Origin: Opitutia bacterium
GTDB taxonomy: Bacteria > Verrucomicrobiota > Verrucomicrobiia > Opitutales > Opitutaceae
Assembly: GCA_947474365.1 (NCBI GenBank)
Contig: CANJIU010000079.1
Span: forward strand, 1 to 47,219
DNA length: 47,219 bases
Direction of reading: 5' to 3'
Under the pieces are notes generated by a model. The model did no database searches. It had not been told where the DNA came from and worked only from the letters and a program-made list of their open reading frames with translations. Position numbers and translations under genes: made by a program. Shown here piece by piece: positions 23,575 to 33,074 of the stretch (positions are counted from its first letter, which is position 1; the number at the start of each line of letters is the position of its first letter).

Positions 23575-26388
23575 ATGCTCTCTCTTTCCGTATCCTTGCG
23601 AGTCTGTTGCTCCGTCAGTGTTCTCGGCGCCGTCACCCTCGCGGGCCAGCCGGCGACCGGTGGGGACGATCCCGTCGCGCTCTCGCCCTTCGTCGTCCAG
23701 TCCGGCCGCGACACCGGTTATGCGGCGACGTCGACGCTCGCGGGCAGCCGGCTCAACACGGAGTTGCGCGACACCCCCGCGGCAATCTCGGTCTTCACCA
23801 AACAATTTCTCGACGACATCGGCGTGACGGAGGTCATGCAGGCGATGACCTACACGCTCAACGGCGGGCAGGAGTTCACCGACCTGCAGGGGGCTTCGAC
23901 CCAACTTTCCGACGGCGCGATCCAGATGCGCGGGTTTGTCGGGGCCTCGTTGTTGCGCGACTTTTTCCCCTACGGCCGCTCGGCGGATGTCTTCAACACG
24001 GAGCGGCTGGATTTTTCCCGCGGACCCAATTCGATTCTCTTTGGCATCGGCGGCGTCGGTGGCGCCGTCAACACCACCGCGAAGCAGGCGCGTCTCGACG
24101 GGGCGAGCCAGCAGCTGCAATTGCGCCTGGGTAGCTGGGACGATTATCGCGCGACGCTGGACGTCAATCGCACCTCGCCCGAGAAGGCCCTCGCGGTGCG
24201 GGTGAACGGCGTCTACCAGGATCGCAAGAGCTGGCGGGAATTCGATTTCCTGAAACTGAAGGGCGGCGCGGTGGGGCTGACCTTCCGTCCGTGGGCATCC
24301 ACCCGTATTCGAGCGCAGGCGGAATACATCGATCGCCGGCAAATCGTGGCCTACTCGTGGGGGCCGGGCGATTTGGTCTCGCCGTGGCTGGCGGCGGGAA
24401 AACCGGTTTCCGCCAACGGCACAGCGGCGGTCGCGGGAACGGAGGCGTCGGCGTCGCGCATGCTGGTTTACGATCCCACGTCGGGGCTGGGCCCGGTCTC
24501 ATGGTTCGGGACGCGAATCACGTCGGCGCCGAGCGCAGGATCGCCCGCGATTCTGACCGTGCCGCCGGCGCTCTTCCGCTTCGATCTCGTGCCCCGCGCC
24601 GCGAATCTCGCCGGTCCCGGGTCGTCCACGAACAACCACTACGCGAACAATTCCCTGTTCCTCGAGCAGAAGGTGGGCCCCGTGAATCTGGAGCTGGCCT
24701 TTAATCAGCAGGACTCGGATCGCTCTTTCAATTCGAGCGTGGCGACGGCCAACAACGCCGTGCGTGGCGATCCGAATGCGGTGTTGACGACGCAGGCGCT
24801 GCCCGATGGCAAGCCGTTGCCCGGTGGCGGGGCGCGCAATCCCAACGTCGGCCGCCTCTACATCGAGGGCTTCGCCCGGATCCAGACCGCGACCGAGCGG
24901 TTGGACAACCTGCGGGCGACGGCCTCATACGAACTCGATCTGCGGGGGCGCAATCTCGGCAAGCACCGCCTCGCGCTGCTCGGGAGTCGCGAGCAGTCGC
25001 GCAGCGACACGATCGCGAAGTCCGAGGTGAACATCACGCCGCCCGGCACGGGCTTTTATGGGTTCAACATCACGGCGCCCAACAACCGCATCAACCGACG
25101 CACCTATCTGGATTTCAGCAGCAGCAACCCCGCCTTGCGTGGCGCACACGACCCGGCGCTGTTCCCGATCGTCAATCTCAACGGCGTGACATCCGGCTAT
25201 GCGGTGACGTCCGCCGGACCGGTCACGCATATCGTCGACGAGGCGGTGATGGTGGCGGGGCAGAGCACGTGGTGGCACGATCGGATCAATCTCACCGGCG
25301 GTCTCCGGCGGGATGAACAAACGGTCCGCAGCGGCATCGCCGAGTCCTGGCAGCGCAACCCGGTGACGAGTGAATTTTTCGGCGGACCCCAGGCCTGGGA
25401 CAAATCGGTCGCGGCGGGCAGCACCCGAACTTATGGCGGGGTTTTTCACGTCCGTTACGACGTGTCGTTGTTCTACAACGGAGCCAATAATTTCACGCCG
25501 CAGACCCAATTGGGCATCGACAGCCGTCCGCTTGGACCACGAACGGGGGTGGGGCAGGACTTCGGGGTGAAGCTCGCGCTCCTCGACGGCCGGCTCAATG
25601 CGACGATCGGGCGATATCAGATGCGACAGAAGAATTTCAGCGGTAATGTCGGGCCGCAGCTCCTCGCGATCATCAATGTGATCAACGATAATTGGGAGGC
25701 GTTGAACCAGGCGACCAAGGTGATCGACAACACGAACCGGGATGCCGTCGACAACGAGGGCAAGGGTTGGGAGCTGGAAGTGACGGCGAATCCCACGGCG
25801 CGCTGGCGGGCGACGTTGAATTTCAGCCATTCCGAGGTGGTCCAGAGCAACACGTTTCCCGCCATCGGCGCGTATCTGGCCAAGAACCGGGCCGAATGGT
25901 TGCGCAGTGCCGCCACCGTGCTGCCGACGCCGAGCGCCCAGGTGCCGGCGAACAAACGCACGATCGGCGGCGCGGTGGAAACACTCGATCTGCTCTATGG
26001 CAACGCGCAGGCCGCCAACGGCCAGGCGCCGCGGCAATATCGGGAGTTCACCGGGAATTTCTTCACGAGCTACACTCTCCGCGAGGAAACACCGATCCTC
26101 GGGGCGTGCCTGTTCGGGCTGGGTGCAAATTATCGTTCAGCGCCGGTGACGGGGTATCATTCAACGACGGCGAAACCGATCTTCGGGCGGTCCTACACGT
26201 TGTTCAACGCGATGCTCGGGCGCACGTTTGTGCTCCGCAAAGGCCTCCGCGTGCGGGTGCAGCTCAATGTCGACAACCTCCTCAACGAAGACGCGCTGCT
26301 GATCGCCGATCAGGACGAGGCGGTCGTGTACCGCTATGTGTTCCAGAAGCCGCGCAGCTGGGGGCTGTCGAGCACGGTTACTTTCTGA
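23575..26388 (+). CDS. TonB-dependent outer-membrane receptor
   Basis: A 937-residue outer-membrane protein. After a hydrophobic leader (about 1-24) comes VALSPFVVQSGRDTGYAATS and the plug domain (LRDTPAAISVFTKQFLDDIG, RGPNSILFGIGGVGGAVNTT), then a 22-strand-type barrel ending in the aromatic residue of SSTVTF. The wording of the N-terminus is characteristic of the large receptor families of Opitutaceae. Likely cargo is an oligosaccharide or siderophore-like molecule, imported with TonB energy; no SusD partner is present. It follows the propeller/cytochrome gene and could be co-expressed with it. Confidence 0.92.
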   Translation: MLSLSVSLRVCCSVSVLGAVTLAGQPATGGDDPVALSPFVVQSGRDTGYAATSTLAGSRLNTELRDTPAAISVFTKQFLDDIGVTEVMQAMTYTLNGGQEFTDLQGASTQLSDGAIQMRGFVGASLLRDFFPYGRSADVFNTERLDFSRGPNSILFGIGGVGGAVNTTAKQARLDGASQQLQLRLGSWDDYRATLDVNRTSPEKALAVRVNGVYQDRKSWREFDFLKLKGGAVGLTFRPWASTRIRAQAEYIDRRQIVAYSWGPGDLVSPWLAAGKPVSANGTAAVAGTEASASRMLVYDPTSGLGPVSWFGTRITSAPSAGSPAILTVPPALFRFDLVPRAANLAGPGSSTNNHYANNSLFLEQKVGPVNLELAFNQQDSDRSFNSSVATANNAVRGDPNAVLTTQALPDGKPLPGGGARNPNVGRLYIEGFARIQTATERLDNLRATASYELDLRGRNLGKHRLALLGSREQSRSDTIAKSEVNITPPGTGFYGFNITAPNNRINRRTYLDFSSSNPALRGAHDPALFPIVNLNGVTSGYAVTSAGPVTHIVDEAVMVAGQSTWWHDRINLTGGLRRDEQTVRSGIAESWQRNPVTSEFFGGPQAWDKSVAAGSTRTYGGVFHVRYDVSLFYNGANNFTPQTQLGIDSRPLGPRTGVGQDFGVKLALLDGRLNATIGRYQMRQKNFSGNVGPQLLAIINVINDNWEALNQATKVIDNTNRDAVDNEGKGWELEVTANPTARWRATLNFSHSEVVQSNTFPAIGAYLAKNRAEWLRSAATVLPTPSAQVPANKRTIGGAVETLDLLYGNAQAANGQAPRQYREFTGNFFTSYTLREETPILGACLFGLGANYRSAPVTGYHSTTAKPIFGRSYTLFNAMLGRTFVLRKGLRVRVQLNVDNLLNEDALLIADQDEAVVYRYVFQKPRSWGLSSTVTF

Positions 26389-26431
26389 ACTTCGCCGAGA
26401 GTGTAATGATCGCTCCTTGCCCGGATGTTTT

Positions 26432-26495
26432 CTGGGGACGCGACGCCCTCGTCGCGTTTTACTCGCCAACCGCGACGGGGCGGCCGTCGCCCCGG
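26432..26495. repeat. Dispersed GGGGACGCGACGCC repeat, copy A
   Basis: Left arm CTGGGGACGCGACGCCCTCG and on to 26456, followed by a diverged GC-rich inverted partner to about 26495. The left 25 bases are identical to those of the copies at 28669 and 35958. It lies between two convergent genes and may act as a transcript end structure. Confidence 0.75.
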
Positions 26496-26544
26496 TATCA
26501 CCGCGACCGGGCAGAGGCGGTTTTGCCCCGTCCCCTTCGCTCCT

Positions 26545-27984
26545 CTACTTCGCCAACCCGGCGAGCATCTCCTTCAGGTTTGCCGTGATCTTCGTCGAGG
26601 CGTCGACTTCGAGATAGCTGCTGCGGGCGCGCCAGGTTTCGTAGCCGCCGAACTGGTGGTGTTCCGGGGTCGGAAGGTATCCGTTATAGCCATTCGCGAG
26701 GGAGATCGTGAAGTGGCTGCCCAGCACCTTGGTGGCCTTCAGATCGAGGCCGATCTCGACGAACACCTCGCACGGGATGGCGGCGATCGTGAGCGCGCCG
26801 ATGCGGTGGGCCTGCAATTTCACGGGAACCTGGTCGGGGAACTTGTCGAGCAGCAGCGCCTCGCGCGCGTAGATCGCCTTGCGCTCGCTGAACTGGCCGT
26901 CCTTGTCGCGCCGCGTGGTGTCGACGAGCTTCTGCGCACGTTCCAACTCGGCGGGTGTCGCCTTGCGCACGCCGAGGGAGAGGTCTCGTTCGGCGCTCGC
27001 GAGCGGGACGTCGGCCTTCCACGTCAGTTTTTCCCAAGCCCGCATCGCGGCGTCGCCGACCGATTTGGCCACCGTGTTGATCTGCTCGCCGGGGGCGCGC
27101 TTCGGCCCCGGGGCAGCGGCGTAATTGACGTTGTTGATGTTGCCGCTGGTGCCGTTGCTCATGATGCCGACAAAGGCCGGCTTGCCCTTGTAGCGCCCGT
27201 CGGAGGCGTTGAGCCGTTGCGCGAGCTCGCGCGCGAACGCGCCGTAGTAGTCGGCGGAAATCGCCGGCAGGCCGCCGACGTAGTGCAGGCTGTAGTTCGC
27301 CAGCACGGCGATGGGCCGGCCGCCGACCTTGGCGCGAGCGGCGAGAATCGACACCTCGGGATCGACCGGACCGGCGGGGAGGGTGACCTTGCCGTTGTTG
27401 TAGCCGGGGTTCATCCACGCCCGGTCGCCCTTGCTGTCGAAAGGGTTTTCGTAGGACTCGCCCGTCTTCACGAACCAACGGCGGTTGAAGACTTGCGTAC
27501 GATCGTTGTCCTTGTTCCAGGCGAGCTCGGCGGGCTCCAGGTTGGCATGCGCCTGGATCAGGCTCTGGGCGATCCGCGCCGGCACCTCGGCAAGATAGGC
27601 CGGATCGGGGTCGCTCTGGAAGACACCCACCATGGTGGCACAGCTGTGGGAATGCGTCGCGCTGATCAAGAGATGGGATTTCGGAACTCCGGTGGCCTTC
27701 GCGGCGATGGCTTTGGCCTCCTCGCAGATCTCGCGTGGAATCATGCACGCGTCGACGACACAGAGGATCAGCTCGGTCTTGCCGTCGCTGATCGCCAGGC
27801 TGCGCGCGTGCATCGGGTCGGTGACGTCTCTGCTGAAATTTCCCTTCATGTTGCCGTTGATCGGTGACGGCAGCTTCGTGGGCGTGATGTCCTGGGCGAA
27901 CGCCCCTGCGCGCAGGGACGCCGCCCGGGCGGCCACCGCGAGAAGGGCGATGCAGAGCAGGAGGAGGAGACGGCGGGATGTCAT
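26545..27984 (-). CDS. Neutral/alkaline ceramidase-like exported protein
   Basis: A 479-residue protein from the ATG at 27984, chosen because a signal peptide follows at once (MTSRRLLLLLCIALLAVAAR, cleaved after ARA). The N-terminal domain matches the non-lysosomal ceramidase fold: RAGAFAQDITPTKLPSPING, a middle ILCVVDACMIPREI and the histidines of SATHSHSCA that would hold zinc. The C-terminal Ig-like domain of true ceramidases is missing and the chain is shorter than theirs (about 650 or more), as in many PVC bacterial homologues found in carbohydrate loci. An amidase or deacylase role is plausible; the substrate is unknown. Convergent with the TonB receptor gene. Confidence 0.85.
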   Translation of the reverse strand: MTSRRLLLLLCIALLAVAARAASLRAGAFAQDITPTKLPSPINGNMKGNFSRDVTDPMHARSLAISDGKTELILCVVDACMIPREICEEAKAIAAKATGVPKSHLLISATHSHSCATMVGVFQSDPDPAYLAEVPARIAQSLIQAHANLEPAELAWNKDNDRTQVFNRRWFVKTGESYENPFDSKGDRAWMNPGYNNGKVTLPAGPVDPEVSILAARAKVGGRPIAVLANYSLHYVGGLPAISADYYGAFARELAQRLNASDGRYKGKPAFVGIMSNGTSGNINNVNYAAAPGPKRAPGEQINTVAKSVGDAAMRAWEKLTWKADVPLASAERDLSLGVRKATPAELERAQKLVDTTRRDKDGQFSERKAIYAREALLLDKFPDQVPVKLQAHRIGALTIAAIPCEVFVEIGLDLKATKVLGSHFTISLANGYNGYLPTPEHHQFGGYETWRARSSYLEVDASTKITANLKEMLAGLAK

Positions 27985-28328
27985 GATGGGGGTAAACGTG
28001 TGGAACGATTGCGCCGGAATCGACGAGGGGAGGCAAGTCGGCGGATCGAAACCCGCCTCGATCCAATTCCGTCGGGCTCCCTCCCCGGCGCCACCCATTT
28101 TCACACGGCAGGCTTGTCCGTCGAAGAAGGATTGGTCGGGCCACACCGGACAATTTTCCCCGCTACCCTTCGAAGCCACCAACGAGTTGCGGCGGTCGCG
28201 CACGTTTTTCCGAAACTTCAGGGCACTCGCCGACGTAGAATGGGGACAGACGCCGCAGGAGCCGCGGAACAGCCTTTCCTACGGGAGGCACTGCCGGCAG
28301 GCGCGGGGGGTGGCACGACGGGTGTAAT

Positions 28329-28372
28329 CCTCATAGCAGCCTCATAGCAGCCTCATGGCAGGCTCATAGTAG
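28329..28372. repeat. 11-bp tandem repeat, four copies
   Basis: Four units of CCTCATAGCAG: two exact, then CCTCATGGCAG and GCTCATAGTAG. Same period and copy number as the array at 574-617, but unrelated sequence. Confidence 0.8.
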
Positions 28373-28623
28373 ACACATAGGCTGATTGTTACCCCCGTTC
28401 TATCTGGTTCGGATGTGGTTCGGATCAGGTTGCTGCCCACTTCGAATGCGAGGCGCGGGACTTGAGTGATCGGTGTCAGGCAATTCGCGGACATAGGTGC
28501 GCATTTTCTCAGAGGCCATCGGCGCCGATTCCGATTACATTGGGGCAACGAGGTGGTTTGCGAACCAACCACCCTCAAACGAAACGTCCGGAGCGCCTAT
28601 AAGCGCTCGTGAGATCTCCGAAC

Positions 28624-28794
28624 GCATGCGGCGTCCCTTTGCGCCGGGCGCAGCTCGATTTCTGGACACTGGGGACGCGACGCCCTCGTCGCGTGGTTCG
28701 AAACCGCGACGAGGTGTCGCGGCTCCAGCAGTTGCACGATGGTGATCAGTGCATGATTCGCGTGTCCATAAAGCATGCGGCGTCGTTTTGCGCC
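28624..28794. repeat. 22-bp direct repeats flanking repeat copy B
   Basis: GCATGCGGCGTC followed by a T-rich core and GCGCC occurs at 28624-28645 and 28773-28794, with 20 of 22 bases matching. The two copies bracket the palindromic element at 28669-28728. Confidence 0.6.
28669..28728. repeat. Dispersed GGGGACGCGACGCC repeat, copy B
   Basis: The most complete copy on the plus strand: left arm 28669-28693 (CTGGGGACGCGACGCCCTCG plus TCGCG), right arm 28705-28728 starting CGCGACGAGG and ending CTCCAG, which pairs with the left arm imperfectly. Copy D at 37881 is the same element in the opposite orientation. Confidence 0.8.
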
Positions 28795-28987
28795 TCTTGG
28801 CGGCAATTTGCCTTGGCCTGGATGGATCAATCCCCAAACCGTTTGGCCGCGAAAAAGCGCAAACCCGACCAGCGTGTTTTCTGCCATCGGCGTGGCGCAA
28901 GAAGTGCCGGTCGACAGGTTCACGGCATCGGATGGTCGACACGAACGACTTTTCCGACTCAATTCGCGCCGCTCGAGTTTCCTTCCC

Positions 28988-31342
28988 ATGGAATCCACCC
29001 CAACATTCTTGCTTGCCTGGCGATTGCGGGGCGCACTTGCGATCGCGGTCGTCTGCCTGTGCGGGGTGTCGTCCGAGGGACAAACCTCGCTGCCGGGAAC
29101 GTCTGAATTGAACCGAGAGGGCGATCTGTCCGCGCCGATGGTGGCGGGAATCGGACGGTTTCTGGATCGCGAACTGTCGTCCTCGGTGGCGGCTCGAGGG
29201 CAATACTGGCAGGCTGATTTTTCCTCGCGGGTGGCTTATGAAAAATCAATCGCTCCGAATCGGGCCCGTCTGGCCAAGATGCTGGGCGTCGTTGATGCGC
29301 GGATCACGCCACCGGGATTGGAGTATGTCGCCAGCGTGACGACGCCGGCGCAGGTGGCCGAAACCGACCGCTTCACCGTCTATGCGGTGCGCTGGCCAGT
29401 CCTGGAGGGGGTGTGGGGCGAGGGCCTGCTCCTGCGACCGAAGGGTGCGGTGCGCGCCCGCGTGGTGGCATTGCCGGACGCGGATCAAACGCCGGAGATG
29501 ATTGCCGGCCTGGCAGCGGGCGGACCGACGGCCGGGGAGTGGGCGCGCCGTCTGGTTGAGAACGGCTGCGAGGTGATCATCCCGACCTTGCTCGACCGCA
29601 CGGACACCTTTTCGGGAAATCCGCGCCTCGACCGGATAACCAATCAGCCGCATCGCGAGTGGATTTACCGGCAGGCGTATCCGCTGGGGCGGCACGTGAT
29701 TGGTTACGAAGTGCAGAAAATTCTGGCGGCGGTGGACTGGTTGGCGCGGCCCAATCAACCCGAGCGGCGGCCGATCGGCGTGGCCGGGTGGGGCGAGGGC
29801 GGGATGCTGGCGTTTTATGCGGCGGGGTTGGATCCGCGAATCGATGCGACGCTGGTGAGCGGTTACTTTGGTCCGCGGGAGCTGCTCTGGCAGGAGCCGA
29901 TTTACCGCAACGTTTTCGGGCTGCTGCGGGAGTTTGGCGATGCGGAGATCGCGCGGTTGATCGTGCCGCGTGCGCTGATCCTCGAACTCGCGCCGACGCC
30001 CGAGGTGGCGGGGCCGCCGGCCGTGCGGTCGCGCGCTGCCGGTGCCGCTCCAGGACGAATCGCGACACCGGCGATCACGGTCGTTCGGGCCGAAGCCGAG
30101 CGGGCGAAGCGCCTGGCGGGTGCGTTCGCCGCGGCGATTCAGGCCGTTGAGGCCGGCCCGCTGGCGGAATCCACGCTGCAACACTTCGTGCGGGCCCTAG
30201 TGCCGGAGTCGTCGCCCTGGGTGGCATCCATGGACGCGAGGGTGGAGGTGCGGTCCAGCGTCGACGCGGTGGCGCGCCAGCGACGCCAGGTGACGGAACT
30301 GCAGGCGTTCACGCAGCGGCTCCTGCCGCTCGCGCACGGGGTGCGAGAGACGTTCTTGTGGAAGAAAATCCCGGTGACGACACCCGAGGCGTGGCGGGAA
30401 GCGACGCGGCCTTATCGGGATAAATTCTGGGAGGACGTCATCGGAAAATTTCCCACCGGCGGGGTGCCGCCCAACGTTCGCACGCGTCAGTTTACCGAGC
30501 AACCGGGCTGGACCGGCTACGAGGTTGTCCTCGATGTGCTGCCCGACGTGTACGCCTGGGGATATCTGCTGCTGCCGAAGGGCATGAAGCCGGGCGAAAA
30601 GCGCCCGGTCGTCGTTGCGCAGCACGGTTTGGAGGGATTGCCGGTCGACGTGATCGACCCCGATCCGACGCACCGGGCGTACAACTTCTACAAGGCGTTT
30701 GGGGCGCGGCTGGCGGAGCGCGGTTTCATCGTCTTCGCGCCGCACAATCCCTACCGCGGCGAAGCAGCGTTTCGCCTCTTGCAGCGAAAGGCCAATCCCC
30801 TCGGGAAATCGCTGTTTTCGGTGATCATCGCTCAGCACGAGGTGATCCTCGACTGGCTCGCGACGCAGCCGAACGTCGATCCGACTCGCATCGGATTCTA
30901 CGGACTCTCCTACGGCGGCAAGACGGCGATGCGCGTGCCGGCGGTACTCGATCGCTACGCGCTTTCGATTTGCTCGGCGGATTTCAACGAGTGGATCTGG
31001 AAGCTCGCGACGACCGACTGGCCCGGCGGCTACGTCTTCACCAAGGAATGGGAGATGCCTGATTTCGATTTGGGAAACACGTTTGGCTACGGCGAGATGG
31101 CGGCGCTGATCGCGCCCCGGCCGTTCATGGTCGAACGCGGGCACGACGACGGCGTGGGCACGGACGAGTGGGTGTCGTTTGAATATGCGAAGATCAACCG
31201 GCTCTACAGCCGATTGAAAATTTCGCCGCGGACCGCGATCGAATATTTCCCCGGACCCCACACAATTAACGGCGTCGGCACGTTCCAGTTTCTTCACCGT
31301 CACCTCAACTGGCCCGAGCCCGCCGCGGCAGCATCCCGATGA
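28988..31342 (+). CDS. Exported two-domain alpha/beta hydrolase
   Basis: A 784-residue protein from the ATG at 28988, followed by a signal peptide (GALAIAVVCLCGVSSEGQ). It contains two alpha/beta-hydrolase units. The second (about 500-780) has a full triad: nucleophile S641 in FYGLSYGGKTA, acid in RGHDDGVG, and His in GPHTING; it resembles acetylxylan-esterase or dienelactone-hydrolase-like enzymes. In the first unit (about 150-400) the nucleophile elbow reads GVAGWGEGGMLA, with Gly where the Ser should be, so it is likely non-catalytic. Probable role: removing acyl groups from polysaccharides or other esters in the periplasm. The ATG of the next gene overlaps its stop (31339-31342). Confidence 0.85.
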   Translation: MESTPTFLLAWRLRGALAIAVVCLCGVSSEGQTSLPGTSELNREGDLSAPMVAGIGRFLDRELSSSVAARGQYWQADFSSRVAYEKSIAPNRARLAKMLGVVDARITPPGLEYVASVTTPAQVAETDRFTVYAVRWPVLEGVWGEGLLLRPKGAVRARVVALPDADQTPEMIAGLAAGGPTAGEWARRLVENGCEVIIPTLLDRTDTFSGNPRLDRITNQPHREWIYRQAYPLGRHVIGYEVQKILAAVDWLARPNQPERRPIGVAGWGEGGMLAFYAAGLDPRIDATLVSGYFGPRELLWQEPIYRNVFGLLREFGDAEIARLIVPRALILELAPTPEVAGPPAVRSRAAGAAPGRIATPAITVVRAEAERAKRLAGAFAAAIQAVEAGPLAESTLQHFVRALVPESSPWVASMDARVEVRSSVDAVARQRRQVTELQAFTQRLLPLAHGVRETFLWKKIPVTTPEAWREATRPYRDKFWEDVIGKFPTGGVPPNVRTRQFTEQPGWTGYEVVLDVLPDVYAWGYLLLPKGMKPGEKRPVVVAQHGLEGLPVDVIDPDPTHRAYNFYKAFGARLAERGFIVFAPHNPYRGEAAFRLLQRKANPLGKSLFSVIIAQHEVILDWLATQPNVDPTRIGFYGLSYGGKTAMRVPAVLDRYALSICSADFNEWIWKLATTDWPGGYVFTKEWEMPDFDLGNTFGYGEMAALIAPRPFMVERGHDDGVGTDEWVSFEYAKINRLYSRLKISPRTAIEYFPGPHTINGVGTFQFLHRHLNWPEPAAAASR

Positions 31343-32166
31343 GTGCGACCAACGCATCCGCGGGCGTCGCGCTGGTCGACACCAACGTACACCTGTTCGA
31401 GTGGCCGTTCCGCCGGCTTCCGTACGACCGCACGGCCGCGTTGGTGGCCAAACTGCGGCGGCACGGGGTGCAACAGGCGTGGGCGGGCAGTTTCGAGGCG
31501 TTGCTCTCTAAGGACCTGAGCGGGGTGAATGAACGGCTGGCGGAGGCGTGCCGTCGCGACGGCGCGGGCCTGCTGGTGCCGTTCGGCAGCGTCAATCCGC
31601 TGTGGCCCGACTGGGAGGAGGAATTGCGGCGGTGCGACGAGGGGCATCACATGCGCGGCATCCGGCTTCATCCGGGTTATCACGGCTACACCCTCGATCA
31701 TGCGGAGTTTGGTCGATTGCTGGAGCTCGCGACCCGGCGCCGTCTCGTCGTGCAGCTGGCCCTCGAGTTGGAGGACACCCGGGTGCAGCACCCGTTGATC
31801 AAGGCGCCGGTCGTCAGTCCGGCGCCGCTGGTGGCGGCGTTGAAAAATATCCCCGGGGCGAAGATCCAGCTCCTGAATTCGTGGCAATGGGTGCGCACGG
31901 CGGCGGCGAAGCCGTTGCTGCAGATGGAAAATGTCGTGCACGACATTTCCAATTTGGAGGCGTCGGGAGCGGTCGGCCGGATCATCGCGGGCCAGCATCC
32001 TTTGTTATCCGCCAAGATGCCCGTGGAGCGGCTGCTCTTTGGATCGCAGGCGCCGTATTTCCCGGTCGAGGCGGCGTTGATCAAACTGTTCGAGTCTCCG
32101 CTCTCACTGCCGCAGCTGAACGCGATCATGGGCGACAACGCCCGGCGGCTCATCGCGAAAACCTGA
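31339..32166 (+). CDS. Amidohydrolase-like TIM-barrel protein, first of pair
   Basis: A 275-residue cytosolic protein of the amidohydrolase-2 type: ALVDTNVHLFEWPFRRLPYD at the N-terminus, RGIRLHPGYHGYTL in the middle and RLLFGSQAPYFPVEAALIKL near the end (family phrase RLLFGSD..P). The first metal motif, usually DxHxH, reads DTNVH, so one of the two His is Asn. Many PVC proteins with this change exist and their reaction is unknown to me. It is translationally coupled to the hydrolase upstream and is followed 15 bases later by a second family member. Confidence 0.82.
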   Translation: MSATNASAGVALVDTNVHLFEWPFRRLPYDRTAALVAKLRRHGVQQAWAGSFEALLSKDLSGVNERLAEACRRDGAGLLVPFGSVNPLWPDWEEELRRCDEGHHMRGIRLHPGYHGYTLDHAEFGRLLELATRRRLVVQLALELEDTRVQHPLIKAPVVSPAPLVAALKNIPGAKIQLLNSWQWVRTAAAKPLLQMENVVHDISNLEASGAVGRIIAGQHPLLSAKMPVERLLFGSQAPYFPVEAALIKLFESPLSLPQLNAIMGDNARRLIAKT

Positions 32167-32181
32167 CATGCGATTTTCCCC

Positions 32182-33054
32182 GTGAGCCGCCCCGCGTTTG
32201 CTCTCAATCCGGTCGATTTCGGGCTGCCCTCCCGTGAGCAGCTCGCGGCGTATCGCATCTGGGATAGCTACTATTTTCCGCGGACGCCGGCGAAGCCCGG
32301 AGCGATGATCGAGGACGTCGCGACCGACCTGAACGACCTCGAGCCGTTCGCGATTGAGAAGCTTTGCGCCTATGTGCATGTCGGCCTCGGCACGCTGCTG
32401 CCGGGTGGGGCGGTTTCACCGGCGGAGGATCCGGCGCAGCTTCATGCGCTGTTCGAGCGCTGGCGGGATCGCTTGTTGGGCGTCATCAACGTGAATGCAA
32501 ACGACGTCGCGGCGAGCCTTGCCGCCCTCGAGCGCTGGGCGAAGCCCGGCGGTCCGATCGTCGGGGTTTATTTCAAGAGTTCGAAGCCGGGCTGCCTCGC
32601 GTGCACGCATCCGAATTTCGATCCGATCGTGCGGCGCTGCTCGGAACTGGGCCTGCTGATCATGCAGCACACCTGGTTCAAGGCCGGCGGGAAGGATGAC
32701 CCGGGCGAGTCGACGCCGGCGGAGCTGGCCGATTTGGCGCGGCGGCACCCGACGATCACGTTTGTCAGCGCGCATGCGGGCGGCGACTGGGAGCGCGGGA
32801 TTCGCGCGGTGCGTGACTGTGGCAACGTTTACGTGGAGACCTCCGGCTTCAATCCGACCGCGGGCTTTGTCGACATGGCCGTGCGCGAACTCGGCGCCGA
32901 GCGCATCCTCTACGGCGGGCACCTGATGTCGCGCAGCCTCTCGACGGAATTATCCAAGGTCCTCGCCGCCGACATCACTGACGCGCAACGCAAACTGATC
33001 TTCGGTGGCAATCTGCGGCGGCTGCTGGCCCGAATCCTGCCGGCGGCGCGGTAG
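32182..33054 (+). CDS. Amidohydrolase-like TIM-barrel protein, second of pair
   Basis: A 290-residue protein starting with GTG. Family marks: GPIVGVYFKSSKPGCLACTH, MQHTWFK, TFVSAHAGGDWERGIRAVRD and ERILYGGHLMSRSLSTELSK. The N-terminal metal motif is entirely replaced (AYRIWDSYYFPR in place of DxHxH). With the neighbour it makes a pair in which both members have a reduced metal site, so they may work as a heteromer or catalyse a non-hydrolytic step such as decarboxylation or lactone chemistry. This is inference. Last gene of a three-gene operon; it meets the convergent gene at 33075. Confidence 0.82.
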   Translation: MSRPAFALNPVDFGLPSREQLAAYRIWDSYYFPRTPAKPGAMIEDVATDLNDLEPFAIEKLCAYVHVGLGTLLPGGAVSPAEDPAQLHALFERWRDRLLGVINVNANDVAASLAALERWAKPGGPIVGVYFKSSKPGCLACTHPNFDPIVRRCSELGLLIMQHTWFKAGGKDDPGESTPAELADLARRHPTITFVSAHAGGDWERGIRAVRDCGNVYVETSGFNPTAGFVDMAVRELGAERILYGGHLMSRSLSTELSKVLAADITDAQRKLIFGGNLRRLLARILPAAR

Positions 33055-33074
33055 GCGCGGCCGGCGCGACGTTC

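Larger units (their letters stand above)
27985..28987. other. 1-kb gene-poor region with several repeats
   Basis: No protein recognised on either strand between the divergent ceramidase-like and hydrolase genes. It holds an 11-bp tandem array, a duplicated TGGTTCGGAT near 28408-28429, a pair of 22-bp direct repeats and repeat copy B. Promoters for both flanking genes must lie here but I cannot place them. Confidence 0.55.

Noticed and set aside
26425..27867. 480-codon open frame on the plus strand
   Set aside because: It mirrors the ceramidase-like gene, which has a signal peptide and conserved motifs on the other strand.
28693..28728. tRNA gene suggested by GGTTCGAAACC
   Set aside because: The T-loop-like sequence belongs to the palindromic repeat; no acceptor, D or anticodon stem fits around it.
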